Source: RPQJ01 sp963712815 (GTDB lineage Bacteria; Pseudomonadota; Gammaproteobacteria; Steroidobacterales; Steroidobacteraceae). From it: a stretch of 64,000 nt of DNA. The notes beneath the pieces are model-generated. The model was not told the DNA's origin. It did no database searches and saw only the letters and a list, made by a program, of their open reading frames with translations. The position numbers and the translations under genes were made by a program. Numbering within the stretch: position 1 is the stretch's first letter; each line of letters begins with the position of its first letter. Of this stretch, positions 1 through 9,473 are shown piece by piece. The stretch lies in contig CAVQJL010000008.1 of assembly GCA_963712815.1 (NCBI GenBank), positions 310,001 to 374,000 on the forward strand, written 5' to 3'.

Positions 1-21
1 CCATGGCTCTCCCCTTGCGCC

Positions 22-3000
22 TCAGGCGCGCTGCTTTCTGTTGCGATAACTGAAGTACAGGATCGGGATCAGCACGAGCGTGAGCACCGTGGAGACCAGG
101 ATCCCGAAGATCAGCGAGACGGCGAGCCCGTTGAAGATCGGGTCGTCGAGGATGAAGAACGCTCCGATCATCGCCGCCAGCGCCGTCAGCGCGATCGGCC
201 GGGCGCGCACCGAGGCGGCACGGATCACAGCATCGGCGAGGCTGCGCCCCTGCGCGACCTCCACGTTCACGAAGTCCACGAGCAGGATCGAGTTGCGCAC
301 GATGATGCCCGCGAGCGCGATCATGCCGATCATGGAGGTGGCGGTGAACTGCGCGCCGAGGAGCGCGTGGCCCGGCATCACGCCGATCACGGTGAGCGGG
401 ATCGGCGCCATGATCACGAGCGGCACCGCGTACGAGCGGAACTGCGCGACGACCAGCAGGTAGATCAGGACCAGGCCCACGGAGTAGGCGAGGCCCATGT
501 CCCGGAACGTCTCGTAGGTGATCTGCCACTCGCCGTCCCACTTCAGCGTGTAGCGGTAGGGATCCTCGGGCGCACTGAAGAACCGCTGCTCGAGGTCGAT
601 CCCGCCCGGCGGCGAGTCCTTGAGCGCGCCGACGATGCCGAACATGCCGTACAGCGGGCTGTCGAGGTCACCGACCGCGTCGGCGGTGACGAAGGTCATG
701 GGCAGCAGGTCCTTGTGGTAGATCGCCTCGTCCCAGGGCCGCTCCTCGACGACTGCGATCTCCGACAGCGACACCCGGGCGCCGCCCGCGGAGCGGACCT
801 GCAGCGCGAGCACCCCGGAGAGGTCGGCCTTGTCGGGCACGTCGAGTTCGAGGCGCACGGGGACCGGGTAGGTCGCGCGGCCCGCGTGCACGTAGGTCGC
901 ATCGAGGCCGCCGAGCCCTGCCGCCAGCACCTGCGCCGCCTCAGCCTGGTTGACGCCGAGCAGCGCGGCCTTCTGGCGGTCGATGGCGACCACGAGTCGC
1001 GGGCGCCCGGCCTCGAGGCTGTCGTCCACGTCCACGACGTCCGGCGTCGAGTCGAAGACCTTGCGCACGGCCCGGGTGAGCTCGCGCTGCGAGTCGCGGA
1101 ACGGCCCGTAGATCTCGGCCACGAGCGGCGCCTGCACGGGCGGGCCCGGCGGCACCTCGACGACCTTCACGGCAGCGCCGTACCGGCGCCCGATCTCCGC
1201 CAGCGCCGGCCTCGCGGCCGTCGCGATCTCGTGGCTCTGCCGGTCGCGATGGTGCTTGTCGACCAGGTTGACCTGGATGTCGCCGAGTTCGGGACCTGAG
1301 CGCAGGTAGTACTGGCGCACGAGCCCGTTGAAGTTGATCGGCGCGGACGTGCCCGCATAGACCTGGTAGTCGGTGACCTCGGGCAGCCCGGCGATGGAAG
1401 CGGCCAGCGCGTCGAGCACGCGGCCCGTTTCCTCGAGCGCCGTGCCCTCGGGCATGTCCACGACGACCTGGAACTCCGACTTGTTGTCGAAGGGCAGCAT
1501 CTTCATCACGACCCACTGCACGACCACGAGGGAGACGGCGAGCCCGATCGCGACCAGCGTGCCGAGGTACAGCCTGTGGCGGCTCGGCCGCGCCTTGTCG
1601 CCGCGCAGGAACGGCGACATCACCCGCTCGAAGAAGCGGTGCAGGCGCGACTCCTCGCCCGCCTCGGCGTGCGCCGACGCGCCCGCGTGCGAAAGCAGCC
1701 GCTTCGAAAGCCAGGGCGTGAACACCAGCGCGATCGCGAGCGAGATGAGCATGCCCATGCTGGCATTGATGGGGATGGGGCTCATGTAGGGGCCCATGAG
1801 CCCCGAGACGAACGCCATCGGCAGCAGCGCCGCGATCACGGTGAAGGTCGCGAGGATGGTGGGCCCGCCCACCTCGTCCACGGCACGCGGGATCAGCTCG
1901 CCGAGGGTTGCGCCCGGGTGCAGGCCCATGTGCCGGTTGATGTTCTCGACGACGACGATGGCGTCGTCGACCAGGATGCCGATCGAGAAGATGAGCGCGA
2001 ACAGCGATACGCGGTTGATCGTGAATCCCCACGCCCAGGAGGCGAACAGCGTCGCGGCGAGCGTGATGATCACCGCCGCGCCGACGACGACGGCCTCGCG
2101 CCAGCCGACCGTGAGCCACACCAGCAGTACCACCGACGCGGTGGCGAACATCAGCTTCTGGATGAGCTTCTGCGCCTTGTCGTTGGCGGTCACGCCGTAG
2201 TCGCGGGTGACGGTGACCTCGACGCCGTCTGGAATGTAGGTGCCGCGCAGCAGCTCGACGCGCTCGATCACCGCGCGCGTGACGTCGATGGCGTTCTCGC
2301 CCGGCTTCTTCGACACCGCGATGGTCACGGCCGGCGCCGTGCCGTCGAACTCGATGCCCCGCTGCGGCGCCGCCGGGCCCGTGCCGAAGGTGACGTACTG
2401 CTCGGGCTGGTCCGGGCCCGAACGAACCTGCGCCACGTCCTGCAGGTACACCGGCCGGCCCTCGTGCACGGCCACGACGAGCTGCGCGACTTCGTCGCGA
2501 TCGGCGAGGAACTCGCCGGCCTGCACGGGCACGCTGGTGCCGTCCGCCACGACGGAGCCGGCGTGCTGCACCACGTTCGCCGCCTGCAGCGATCCGACGA
2601 GCTCGTTGACCGTGAGGCCGAAGCCCGCCAGCCGCTGCGGGTCGAGCGTGACGTGCACGGTCTGGTCGGGACCGCCGATCGTGTTCACGTTGCGCGTGCC
2701 TGGCACGCGCTGGATCTCGGCCTCGATGGCGTGCGCCACCTGCCGCAACTCGTGGGCGCCGCGCTCCGGGTCCTGCGTCCACAGCGTGAGGCTCAGGATG
2801 GGCACGTCGTCGATGCCCTTGGGCTTGACGAGCGGCTGCAGCACGCCGACGCCGGGCGGCCGCCAGTCCTGGTTCGAGTAGATCGCGTTGTACAAGCGCA
2901 CGATCGCCTCGGTGCGCTCCTCGCCGACCTCGAATTGCACGGTCAGCACGGCGGCGCCGGGACGCGACACCGAGTAGATGTGCTTCACGCCGGAGATCTC

Positions 3001-3237
3001 CGCGAGCACCCGCTCCATGGGCGTGGCAACCAGGCTCTCGACCTGTTCCGCGCTCGCACCCGGGAACGGCACGATGACGTTCGCCATCGTCACGTTGATC
3101 TGCGGCTCCTCCTCGCGCGGCGTCACCGCCACGGCGAACAGGCCGAGCAGCAGCGCGGTGATGCCGAGCAGCGGCGTGAGCTCGCTGTCGAGGAACAGGC
3201 GCGCGATGCGCCCGCTGATGCCGAGCTTCTCAGTCAT
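22..3237 (-). CDS. RND efflux transporter permease (AcrB/MexB superfamily)
   Basis: Full-length 1071-residue inner-membrane proton/substrate antiporter of the RND superfamily. It shows an N-terminal membrane helix (about residues 21-40), a large periplasmic porter domain, a helix bundle containing GILVDD (the acidic pair at about 424-425 is the usual proton-relay site), a second porter domain and a second helix bundle ending in YRNRKQRA. The N-terminal segment before helix 1 is short and carries the PREEEPQI sequence seen in a subgroup of these pumps. The start overlaps the end of the adaptor gene by 8 bases, so the two are translated together. No outer-membrane partner is adjacent. The gene lies downstream of sulfur-detoxification genes on the same strand, so a sulfur- or thiol-related substrate is possible; that is inference from context only. 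Confidence 0.9.
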   Translation of the reverse strand: MTEKLGISGRIARLFLDSELTPLLGITALLLGLFAVAVTPREEEPQINVTMANVIVPFPGASAEQVESLVATPMERVLAEISGVKHIYSVSRPGAAVLTVQFEVGEERTEAIVRLYNAIYSNQDWRPPGVGVLQPLVKPKGIDDVPILSLTLWTQDPERGAHELRQVAHAIEAEIQRVPGTRNVNTIGGPDQTVHVTLDPQRLAGFGLTVNELVGSLQAANVVQHAGSVVADGTSVPVQAGEFLADRDEVAQLVVAVHEGRPVYLQDVAQVRSGPDQPEQYVTFGTGPAAPQRGIEFDGTAPAVTIAVSKKPGENAIDVTRAVIERVELLRGTYIPDGVEVTVTRDYGVTANDKAQKLIQKLMFATASVVLLVWLTVGWREAVVVGAAVIITLAATLFASWAWGFTINRVSLFALIFSIGILVDDAIVVVENINRHMGLHPGATLGELIPRAVDEVGGPTILATFTVIAALLPMAFVSGLMGPYMSPIPINASMGMLISLAIALVFTPWLSKRLLSHAGASAHAEAGEESRLHRFFERVMSPFLRGDKARPSRHRLYLGTLVAIGLAVSLVVVQWVVMKMLPFDNKSEFQVVVDMPEGTALEETGRVLDALAASIAGLPEVTDYQVYAGTSAPINFNGLVRQYYLRSGPELGDIQVNLVDKHHRDRQSHEIATAARPALAEIGRRYGAAVKVVEVPPGPPVQAPLVAEIYGPFRDSQRELTRAVRKVFDSTPDVVDVDDSLEAGRPRLVVAIDRQKAALLGVNQAEAAQVLAAGLGGLDATYVHAGRATYPVPVRLELDVPDKADLSGVLALQVRSAGGARVSLSEIAVVEERPWDEAIYHKDLLPMTFVTADAVGDLDSPLYGMFGIVGALKDSPPGGIDLEQRFFSAPEDPYRYTLKWDGEWQITYETFRDMGLAYSVGLVLIYLLVVAQFRSYAVPLVIMAPIPLTVIGVMPGHALLGAQFTATSMIGMIALAGIIVRNSILLVDFVNVEVAQGRSLADAVIRAASVRARPIALTALAAMIGAFFILDDPIFNGLAVSLIFGILVSTVLTLVLIPILYFSYRNRKQRA

Positions 3238-4330
3238 GCTTCGTCGCCGGCCGCCGTGCCATGAGGCCCGCGGCCGCCGGATCGAGGGCGATGCGCTCGC
3301 CGGCGACGATCCCCGCGAGGACCTCGACGCGATCGCCGCGCACGTGCCCGAGGCGCACCTGGCGCAACGCCACGCGGCCGTCGGCCGTCACGACGTACAC
3401 GCCGCGCATCTCGCTGCGCTCGACGACCGCCGAGCGCGGCACCAGGAGGCGGTCGTCCTCGCCCACGACGAGGCCGACCTTGACGAACATGCCGGGCGCG
3501 AGGCCCTCGACGTTCTTCGGCAGATCGATCCGGGCGCGGAACGTGTTCGACCGCGGCTCGGCCGATGGGAACAGCGTGACGCCGGTCGCTTCGATGCGCC
3601 GTCCGTCCACGTACACCGCCGCCTTGCGCACGGCGCGCGCCTGCTCGATGACGCTCTGGGGCACGTCCACCTCGACGCGCAGCTCGTCGAGCGAGGCACC
3701 GCTCATGAGCGGCATGCCGGGCGCCACCGCCTCGCCCACCTCCACGTGCCGCTGCGTGACGACGCCTGCATAGGGCGCGCGGATCTCGGTGTACGAGACG
3801 CCTTCGCGCGCCGCCTCGAGTCCGGCGCGGGCCGCGACCAGCCGGGCGACCGCCGCATCGCGCGCGGCGCTCGCCTCGTCCAGCGTGGCCTTGGCGACGA
3901 CGCGGCGCTGGTACATGTCGTTGATGCGCTGGTAGCGCGTCTGCGCCTCGGCCTCGCGGGCCTTCGCCTCGTTGAGTGCCGCCTGGGCCTGCGTGAGCCC
4001 AGCGGCCTGCTCGGTGCTGCGGATGCGCAGGATCACGGCGCCGGCCGGCACGCGATCGTTGACGTCGAAGTTGATCTCGGAGACGCGCCCGGCCGTCTGC
4101 GCCGACACCGTTGCCTGGTTGACGGCCTCGACCGTGCCGTCGAGCAGCCGCTCGGTGGGGGACGACTCCGCGGCCACCTGGAAGGTGGCGAGACCGGCGG
4201 GCTGCGCAGCGGACGCCGCCGGCGGCGGCGGCGGCTCGGCCCGCGCGTGGAGGACGGCGGGCGCGCCGGCGACGGCCGCCATCGCGGCGATTGTCGCGGA
4301 GGCCCGCAGGGCTAGGCCGGCTCGCCGCAT
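3230..4330 (-). CDS. RND efflux periplasmic adaptor (membrane fusion protein)
   Basis: A 366-residue HlyD/AcrA-type adaptor linking the RND pump to an outer-membrane channel. A hydrophobic N-terminal segment (about 8-30) looks like a signal sequence. A lipoyl-like half (TVSAQTAGRVSEI) is followed by an alpha-helical hairpin rich in Ala, Glu and Arg, the second lipoyl half (YTEIRAPYAGVVTQRHVEVG) and beta-barrel and membrane-proximal parts with LLVPRSAVVER. The ATG is preceded by GGGGAGA, a good ribosome binding site. The gene sits between the DUF2892 gene and the pump gene on the - strand, with an 8-base overlap to the pump. Confidence 0.9.
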   Translation of the reverse strand: MRRAGLALRASATIAAMAAVAGAPAVLHARAEPPPPPAASAAQPAGLATFQVAAESSPTERLLDGTVEAVNQATVSAQTAGRVSEINFDVNDRVPAGAVILRIRSTEQAAGLTQAQAALNEAKAREAEAQTRYQRINDMYQRRVVAKATLDEASAARDAAVARLVAARAGLEAAREGVSYTEIRAPYAGVVTQRHVEVGEAVAPGMPLMSGASLDELRVEVDVPQSVIEQARAVRKAAVYVDGRRIEATGVTLFPSAEPRSNTFRARIDLPKNVEGLAPGMFVKVGLVVGEDDRLLVPRSAVVERSEMRGVYVVTADGRVALRQVRLGHVRGDRVEVLAGIVAGERIALDPAAAGLMARRPATKHD

Positions 4331-4349
4331 GTCGCGTCTCCCCGGGGAT

Positions 4350-4550
4350 TCAGAACGCTGCGCCGGGCTGCACGCCCAGCTTGCGCAGGATGACCGCCAG
4401 CGGACAGAAGCCCGTGAACGCGGACTGGAACAGGTTCGCGCCCACGAAGGCGGTGAACCAGAACCAGTAGGGGCTCACGTACAACCCGAGCAGCAGGCTC
4501 GCGAGGATCATGAAGCCGGCGAACGCCAGCACGATTCGGTCGATGCTCAT
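4350..4550 (-). CDS. DUF2892 (YgaP-type) small membrane protein
   Basis: A 66-residue protein with two hydrophobic segments (about 9-25 and 27-45). It matches the DUF2892 family, which in Escherichia coli YgaP is the membrane anchor fused to a rhodanese domain. The motif FTGFCPLAVILRKLG near the C-terminus contains the conserved Cys-Pro. Here anchor and rhodanese are separate neighbouring genes, so they may act as a two-part version of YgaP. Start chosen at the ATG with a weak GGAG upstream. Members of this family commonly accompany sulfur-transfer and sulfide-response genes. Confidence 0.85.
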   Translation of the reverse strand: MSIDRIVLAFAGFMILASLLLGLYVSPYWFWFTAFVGANLFQSAFTGFCPLAVILRKLGVQPGAAF

Positions 4551-4574
4551 TCGAGGGCACTCCGGGTTCCCGGG

Positions 4575-4940
4575 TCAGCGCCGGCCGTCGTCGATGACGC
4601 GACCGGTCTGCGGGTCGATGCGGATGACGGGCAGGCCGGCCGCCTTCCAGGCCTGGATGCCGCCCGCCAGGTGCGTGAGGTGGCCATGGCCCGCGACCTG
4701 CAGCTTGTGCGCCGCCGTCAGCGAGCGCTTGCCGGAGCCGCAGTGCAGCACCAGCTTGCGGCCTTCCGTCGGCAGGGCGCCGGCGTCGAAGGTCGACAGC
4801 GGATAGAGCAGCGCGCCGTGGATGCGCTCGAACGCGTACTCGTTCGGCTCGCGGACGTCCACGAGCAGGATCTCGCCGTTGGCGAGCCAGGCATGGACCT
4901 GCTCGGGCGTGGCGTCGGTAACGTGCGTGTCGTGATGCAT
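4575..4940 (-). CDS. Rhodanese-like sulfurtransferase, single domain
   Basis: A 121-residue single rhodanese domain. The conserved VDVREPNEY segment lies near residue 27, and the active-site loop reads HCGSGKRS, with Cys at about 67 as the residue expected to carry the persulfide. It would move sulfane sulfur to an acceptor such as cyanide, glutathione or a protein. It lies between the DUF2892 gene and the metallo-hydrolase gene, all on the - strand. The arrangement fits persulfide handling together with the hydrolase. The exact acceptor cannot be read from the sequence. Confidence 0.9.
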   Translation of the reverse strand: MHHDTHVTDATPEQVHAWLANGEILLVDVREPNEYAFERIHGALLYPLSTFDAGALPTEGRKLVLHCGSGKRSLTAAHKLQVAGHGHLTHLAGGIQAWKAAGLPVIRIDPQTGRVIDDGRR

Positions 4941-4974
4941 GGGGGTGGATCCGTGATCAGGGTTGAAGGGGTGT

Positions 4975-5847
<873 letters not shown>

Positions 5848-5881
5848 GGCAGTGTCCGCTGACAGGATGGGGGAGACCATA

Positions 5882-5900
5882 TTAGTAATTGCTAAATTAG
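5882..5900. promoter_or_regulatory. Likely operator of the BigR-type repressor in the divergent promoter
   Basis: An AT-rich island in a GC-rich window. It holds TTAGTAATTGCTAA (5882-5895), an inverted repeat with a single mismatched pair, overlapping CTAAATTAG (5892-5900), itself a perfect 9-base palindrome. The three half-sites TTAG/CTAA/TTAG are thus stacked between the metallo-hydrolase and the ArsR/BigR gene, where one repressor could control both directions. Assignment to the regulator is inferred from position. Confidence 0.6.
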
Positions 5901-5948
5901 TCAATGATGAAATATGATGAGCGCAATCTCAGGGAGGCCCCCTCGCCC

Positions 5949-6341
5949 ATGCCGCCTGCCACGCCCCGTCGCCCCGCCCGGCCACCCGCTGCCACGACCG
6001 CCCCGGACCTCATGCAGGCGCATGCCTCGGACGCCGCACAGCTGCTGAAGGCGCTCGGCAACGAACAGCGGCTGATGATCCTGTGCCACCTGCTCGACGG
6101 GCCGCTGTCCGTGAGCGAGCTCAACCAGCGGGTGGCGCTGAGCCAGTCGGCGCTGTCCCAGCACCTCGCGCTGCTGCGCGAGCTCGCCCTGGTCAGCACG
6201 CGCCGCGAGGCGCAGACGATCTACTACTCGCTGCCGGACGGGCCCGTGGTCCGCGTGATGGCACTGATGCAGGAGATCTACTGCCCGCCCGAGCCTGCGC
6301 GCGAGCCGGGCGAGTCGCGCGGCGTACTCTGCACCGACTGA
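5949..6341 (+). CDS. bigR: ArsR-family persulfide-sensing repressor (BigR/SqrR-like)
   Basis: A winged-helix ArsR regulator with the recognition helix at LSQSALSQHLALLRELALV. From the ATG at 5949 (130 residues) the two key cysteines fall at C46 (LMILCHLL) and C112 (QEIYCPPE). The 66-residue gap equals that between Cys42 and Cys108 of the known BigR sensors, which form a disulfide or polysulfide bridge and leave DNA. The ATG at 5949 has AGGGAGG 11 bases upstream; the longer start at 5904 would lie beside the operator. It is divergent from the metallo-hydrolase and followed by a sulfite exporter, matching the bigR-blh-tauE grouping. Confidence 0.85.
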   Translation: MPPATPRRPARPPAATTAPDLMQAHASDAAQLLKALGNEQRLMILCHLLDGPLSVSELNQRVALSQSALSQHLALLRELALVSTRREAQTIYYSLPDGPVVRVMALMQEIYCPPEPAREPGESRGVLCTD

Positions 6342-6358
6342 CCGGGAAGCGCCCGCGC

Positions 6359-7120
6359 GTGCTGATCACGCTCCTCGGGGCGCTCGCGATCGGCGTCAGC
6401 CTCGGCCTGCTCGGGTCGGGCGGCTCGATCCTCACGGTGCCCGTGCTGCACTACCTCGTCGGCCAGCCCGAGAAGCTCGCCATCGGCGGCTCGCTGCTGG
6501 TCGTGGGCCTGATCGCCACGGCCGCCACCCTGCCCTACGCCCGCAGCCGCCAGGTGGACTGGCGCAACGTGCTGTGGTTCGGCGTGCCCGGCATGGCCGG
6601 CGCCTGGGCCGGTGCCACGCTCGCACACTGGGTGCCAGGCGAGATGCAGCTGGCGCTCTTCGCCGGCGTGATGCTGCTGGCCGCGTGGCGGATGCTGCGC
6701 GGCGGAGTCGTGGACCGCGCGGATCACGCCCCGAGGCGCCTTGCGGTCGTGGCGGGCGGCGTGGGCGTGGGGGCCCTCAGCGGGCTCGTCGGCGTGGGCG
6801 GCGGCTTCCTGATCGTGCCGGCGCTGGTGCTGCTGGCCGGCGTGCCGATGGCAAGAGCTGTCGGCACGAGCCTTGCGGTCATCGCGCTCAACGCCTTCAC
6901 GGGATTCGTGCGCTACCAGGACGTGCTGGCGGGGCAGTCGCTCGAGCTCGACTGGCCCGTGCTGCTGGCCGTGGCCGGTGTCGGGATCGTCGGCAGTTAC
7001 GCCGGCAACCGCCTCGGACGCCGCCTTCCCCAGGCGACGCTGCGGCGCGTATTCGGCGTGTTCCTCGTGCTGATGGGGATCTTCATCGCCGTGGACGTGG
7101 GCCCGCGGCTGCTCGGCTGA
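6359..7120 (+). CDS. TauE/SafE-family sulfite exporter permease
   Basis: A 253-residue polytopic membrane protein with two homologous halves, each with the Gly-rich signature of the family: GLLGSGGSILTVPVLHYLVG near the N-terminus and GALSGLVGVGGGFLIVPALV in the middle. It is expected to export sulfite or related sulfur oxyanions. The reading frame is open far upstream, but homology begins at VLITLLGALAIG, so the GTG at 6359 is taken as start, 17 bases after the stop of the repressor gene. This makes a two-gene operon. It would remove sulfite produced by the persulfide dioxygenase encoded divergently. Confidence 0.88.
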   Translation: MLITLLGALAIGVSLGLLGSGGSILTVPVLHYLVGQPEKLAIGGSLLVVGLIATAATLPYARSRQVDWRNVLWFGVPGMAGAWAGATLAHWVPGEMQLALFAGVMLLAAWRMLRGGVVDRADHAPRRLAVVAGGVGVGALSGLVGVGGGFLIVPALVLLAGVPMARAVGTSLAVIALNAFTGFVRYQDVLAGQSLELDWPVLLAVAGVGIVGSYAGNRLGRRLPQATLRRVFGVFLVLMGIFIAVDVGPRLLG

Positions 7121-7126
7121 GCGCCG

Positions 7127-7375
7127 CTACGAGCTCCCGCCCTCCAGCGCAGCGAGCCGCTTCTCCAGTGCCGCGAGCTTCGCCCGGGTGCGCTTCAGGA
7201 CCGCGGCCTGCACGTCGAATTCCTCGCGCGTGACGAGGTCGAGTCGGCTGAGCTGCGACTGCAGCACGCCCTTGAAGTTCTGCTCGAGGTCGCGCCGCAG
7301 CGCGGACACGCTCCCGGGCACCGCGCCGGCGAGGCGCTGGGCGAGGTCGTCGATGAGTCGGGGGTCGAAGGCCAT
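7127..7375 (-). CDS. ubiK: Ubiquinone biosynthesis accessory factor UbiK (YqiC/BMFP family)
   Basis: An 82-residue protein beginning MAFDPRLIDDLAQRLAGAVP and ending in a heptad-like coiled coil (residues about 55-78, LKRTRAKLAALEKRLAALE). Size and sequence fit the BMFP family, whose E. coli member UbiK binds UbiJ and aids aerobic ubiquinone biosynthesis. It is convergent with the TauE-like gene (6-base gap) and divergent from glnK; ubiK beside glnK-amt is a common gammaproteobacterial order. ubiJ and ubiB occur far away in this window. A longer frame upstream lacks homology and was not used. Confidence 0.9.
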   Translation of the reverse strand: MAFDPRLIDDLAQRLAGAVPGSVSALRRDLEQNFKGVLQSQLSRLDLVTREEFDVQAAVLKRTRAKLAALEKRLAALEGGSS

Positions 7376-7536
7376 GGCAGGGGCAGCCTGGGGTGAGTGA
7401 GGCGCACTAGTGTAAGGCGCCGGCGCGCTCTGCCGTGAGGCGTGCCGCGGTCCGGGCCGCTCCAACTTGGTGCGACCGGGCTGCGGATACCGCCGGATCC
7501 CGCGTGGAGCGGCCCGCGGGGCCTCGCCGCCGGCGC

Positions 7537-7552
7537 TGGCACGGTTCCTGCA
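7537..7552 (+). promoter_or_regulatory. Sigma-54 promoter of glnK-amt
   Basis: TGGCACG-GTTC-CTGCA matches the sigma-54 consensus TGGCACR-N4-TTGCW with one mismatch, the GG and GC elements having the correct spacing. It lies 46 bases upstream of the glnK ATG. This predicts NtrC-dependent expression of glnK-amt under nitrogen limitation. I did not find a convincing NtrC enhancer site by eye. Confidence 0.8.
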
Positions 7553-7598
7553 TTGAGGGTTCGCGAGCCATTCGCAGGACGCCCCAGGAGACCGCCCG

Positions 7599-7937
7599 AT
7601 GAAGCTGATCACCGCCATCATCAAGCCGTTCAAGGTCGATGACGTGCGGCAGGCCATCGCCGACATCGGGGTACAGGGCGTCACGGTGACCGAAGTGCAG
7701 GGCTTCGGCCGGCAGCGCGGCCACACCGAGATCTACCGCGGCGCGGAATACCGCGTGGACTTCCTGCCCAAGACCAAGGTCGAGATCGCGGTGGACGACA
7801 CCGTGGTCGAGCAGGTGATCGAGGCGATCACCAACGTCGCCCGCACCGGAAAGATCGGCGACGGCAAGATCTTCGTCACCCAGCTGCAGCAGGCCGTGCG
7901 GATCCGCACCGGCGAGGTCGGCGCCGAGGCCCTCTAG
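7599..7937 (+). CDS. glnK: PII nitrogen regulatory protein GlnK
   Basis: A 112-residue PII signal protein. The N-terminus MKLITAIIKPFKVDDVRQAI, the T-loop with the uridylylation tyrosine Y51 (RGAEYRVDF), the Walker-like TGKIGDGKIFV and the C-terminal signature VRIRTGEVGAEAL are all present. It senses ATP/ADP and 2-oxoglutarate and, unmodified, plugs the Amt channel. It is 51 bases upstream of amt and behind a sigma-54 promoter, which identifies it as the GlnK rather than the GlnB paralogue. Confidence 0.97.
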   Translation: MKLITAIIKPFKVDDVRQAIADIGVQGVTVTEVQGFGRQRGHTEIYRGAEYRVDFLPKTKVEIAVDDTVVEQVIEAITNVARTGKIGDGKIFVTQLQQAVRIRTGEVGAEAL

Positions 7938-7988
7938 TCGCACCGCCTCATCGATTCCCGTTTTCCCGAGCGCACCAGGAGATACACA

Positions 7989-9338
7989 GTGACCCGTTCC
8001 AGACTTCCAGGCATCAACGGCGGCCTGCGCTACGCGCTGGCGCTGCTACCGCTGCTCGCGCCCGTGCTGGGCTACGCGCAGGACGAGACCCCGACGCTCG
8101 ACTCGGGCGACACCGCGTGGATGCTCACCGCGACCGTGCTCGTGCTGTTCATGACCATCCCCGGCCTGGCGCTCTTCTACGCCGGCATGGTCCGCTCGAA
8201 GAACGTGCTGTCGGTGCTGATGCAGTGCTTCGCGGTCACAGGCCTCATGACGGTGCTGTGGACCGTGTACGGCTACAGCCTCGCGTTCGACACCACCGGC
8301 ATGGAAGCGGGCACGGTCAACATCAACTCGTTCATCGGTGGCCTCGGCAAGGCGTTCATGTCCGGCGTCGGCGTGGACTCGCTCATCGGCACGATCCCCG
8401 AGTCGGTGTTCGCGACCTTCCAGATGACCTTCGCGATCATCACGCCCGCGCTGATCGTGGGCGCGTTCGCCGAGCGCATGAAGTTCTCCTCGATGCTGGT
8501 GTTCCTCGGCCTGTGGTTCACCATCGTCTACACGTCCATGACGCACATGGTGTGGAGCGGCGACGGCGCGCTCATGTGGGACTGGGGCGTGCTCGACTTC
8601 GCCGGCGGCACGGTGGTGCACATCAACGCGGGCATCGCCGGCCTCGTGGCGGCGCTGGTGCTCGGCAAGCGCAACGGCTTCCCCACCACGCCGATGGCGC
8701 CGCACAACCTCACGCTCACGGTGATCGGCGCGGCGATGCTGTGGGTCGGCTGGTTCGGCTTCAACGCCGGCAGCGCGGTGAGCGCGGGCGGCTCGGCCGG
8801 CATGGCGATGCTCGTGACGCAGATCGCCACCGCCGCGGCGGCCCTCGCCTGGATGTTCTCGGAGTGGGCCTCGCACGGCAAGCCGAGCGTGCTCGGCATC
8901 GTGTCGGGCGCCGTGGCCGGCCTCGTCGCGATCACGCCGGCCTCGGGCACCGTGGGCCCGATGGGCGCGCTCGCGATCGGCGGCGCGGCCGGCGTGCTGT
9001 GCTTCCTCGCCTCCACCAGGCTCAAGCGCAAGCTCGGCTACGACGACTCGCTCGACGTGTTCGGCGTGCACGCCGTGGGCGGCATCGTGGGCGCGGTGCT
9101 CACCGGCGTGTTCGCCTTCCCGGCGCTCGGCGGCGTGTGGGATCCGGGCGAGGCCACGATGGGCGGCCAGGTGTGGATCCAGATCAAGAGCGTAATCTTC
9201 ACCGTGGTGTTCACCGGCGTGCTCACCTACGTGCTGCTCAAGCTCGTGGACGCCGTGATGGGCCTGCGGGTCTCGGCCGAGGAAGAGTCGGTCGGCCTCG
9301 ACCTCGCCCTGCACGACGAGCGCGGCTACAACCTCTGA
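7989..9338 (+). CDS. amt: Ammonium transporter Amt
   Basis: A 449-residue AmtB-type channel. A signal peptide (about 1-33) is followed by 11 predicted membrane helices. Family signatures include FYAGMVRSKN, DFAGGTVVHINAGIAGL with the first pore histidine, GWFGFNAGSA and DVFGVHAVGGIVGA with the second pore histidine. The start is a GTG at 7989 preceded by AGGAGA. It forms an operon with glnK and is closed by a strong intrinsic terminator. The complete conserved motifs indicate a functional inner-membrane ammonium channel regulated by GlnK. Confidence 0.97.
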   Translation: MTRSRLPGINGGLRYALALLPLLAPVLGYAQDETPTLDSGDTAWMLTATVLVLFMTIPGLALFYAGMVRSKNVLSVLMQCFAVTGLMTVLWTVYGYSLAFDTTGMEAGTVNINSFIGGLGKAFMSGVGVDSLIGTIPESVFATFQMTFAIITPALIVGAFAERMKFSSMLVFLGLWFTIVYTSMTHMVWSGDGALMWDWGVLDFAGGTVVHINAGIAGLVAALVLGKRNGFPTTPMAPHNLTLTVIGAAMLWVGWFGFNAGSAVSAGGSAGMAMLVTQIATAAAALAWMFSEWASHGKPSVLGIVSGAVAGLVAITPASGTVGPMGALAIGGAAGVLCFLASTRLKRKLGYDDSLDVFGVHAVGGIVGAVLTGVFAFPALGGVWDPGEATMGGQVWIQIKSVIFTVVFTGVLTYVLLKLVDAVMGLRVSAEEESVGLDLALHDERGYNL

Positions 9339-9353
9339 CAGAGTCTGTGGAAG

Positions 9354-9419
9354 GCGGCCGGTTCCTGGTTCGGCCGCTTTCTCCCCCCCTTGCGGACGCT
9401 TCGGCGTCCGCTTTTTTTT
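9354..9419 (+). terminator. Double-hairpin intrinsic terminator after amt
   Basis: Two hairpins follow the amt stop. The first is GCGGCCG (9354-9360) with CGGCCGC (9371-9377), followed by TTT. The second is a perfect 8-bp stem, GCGGACGC (9392-9399) with GCGTCCGC (9404-9411), closed by a TTCG tetraloop and followed by eight T residues (9412-9419). The second is a textbook rho-independent terminator. Confidence 0.95.
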
Positions 9420-9473
9420 GGTTCAGAAGGACTGCCCGGGCCCGGCTTGCCTCACTGTGCCCTATAGTACACA

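Noticed and set aside
1576..3264. A 562-codon open frame opposite the first RND gene, and other long antisense frames such as 10440-12047, 14469-16295, 20606-22129, 38459-40378 and 47847-50285
   Set aside because: They mirror well-supported genes on the other strand, have Arg/His/Asp-heavy composition typical of the antisense of GC-rich coding DNA, and show no recognisable domains.
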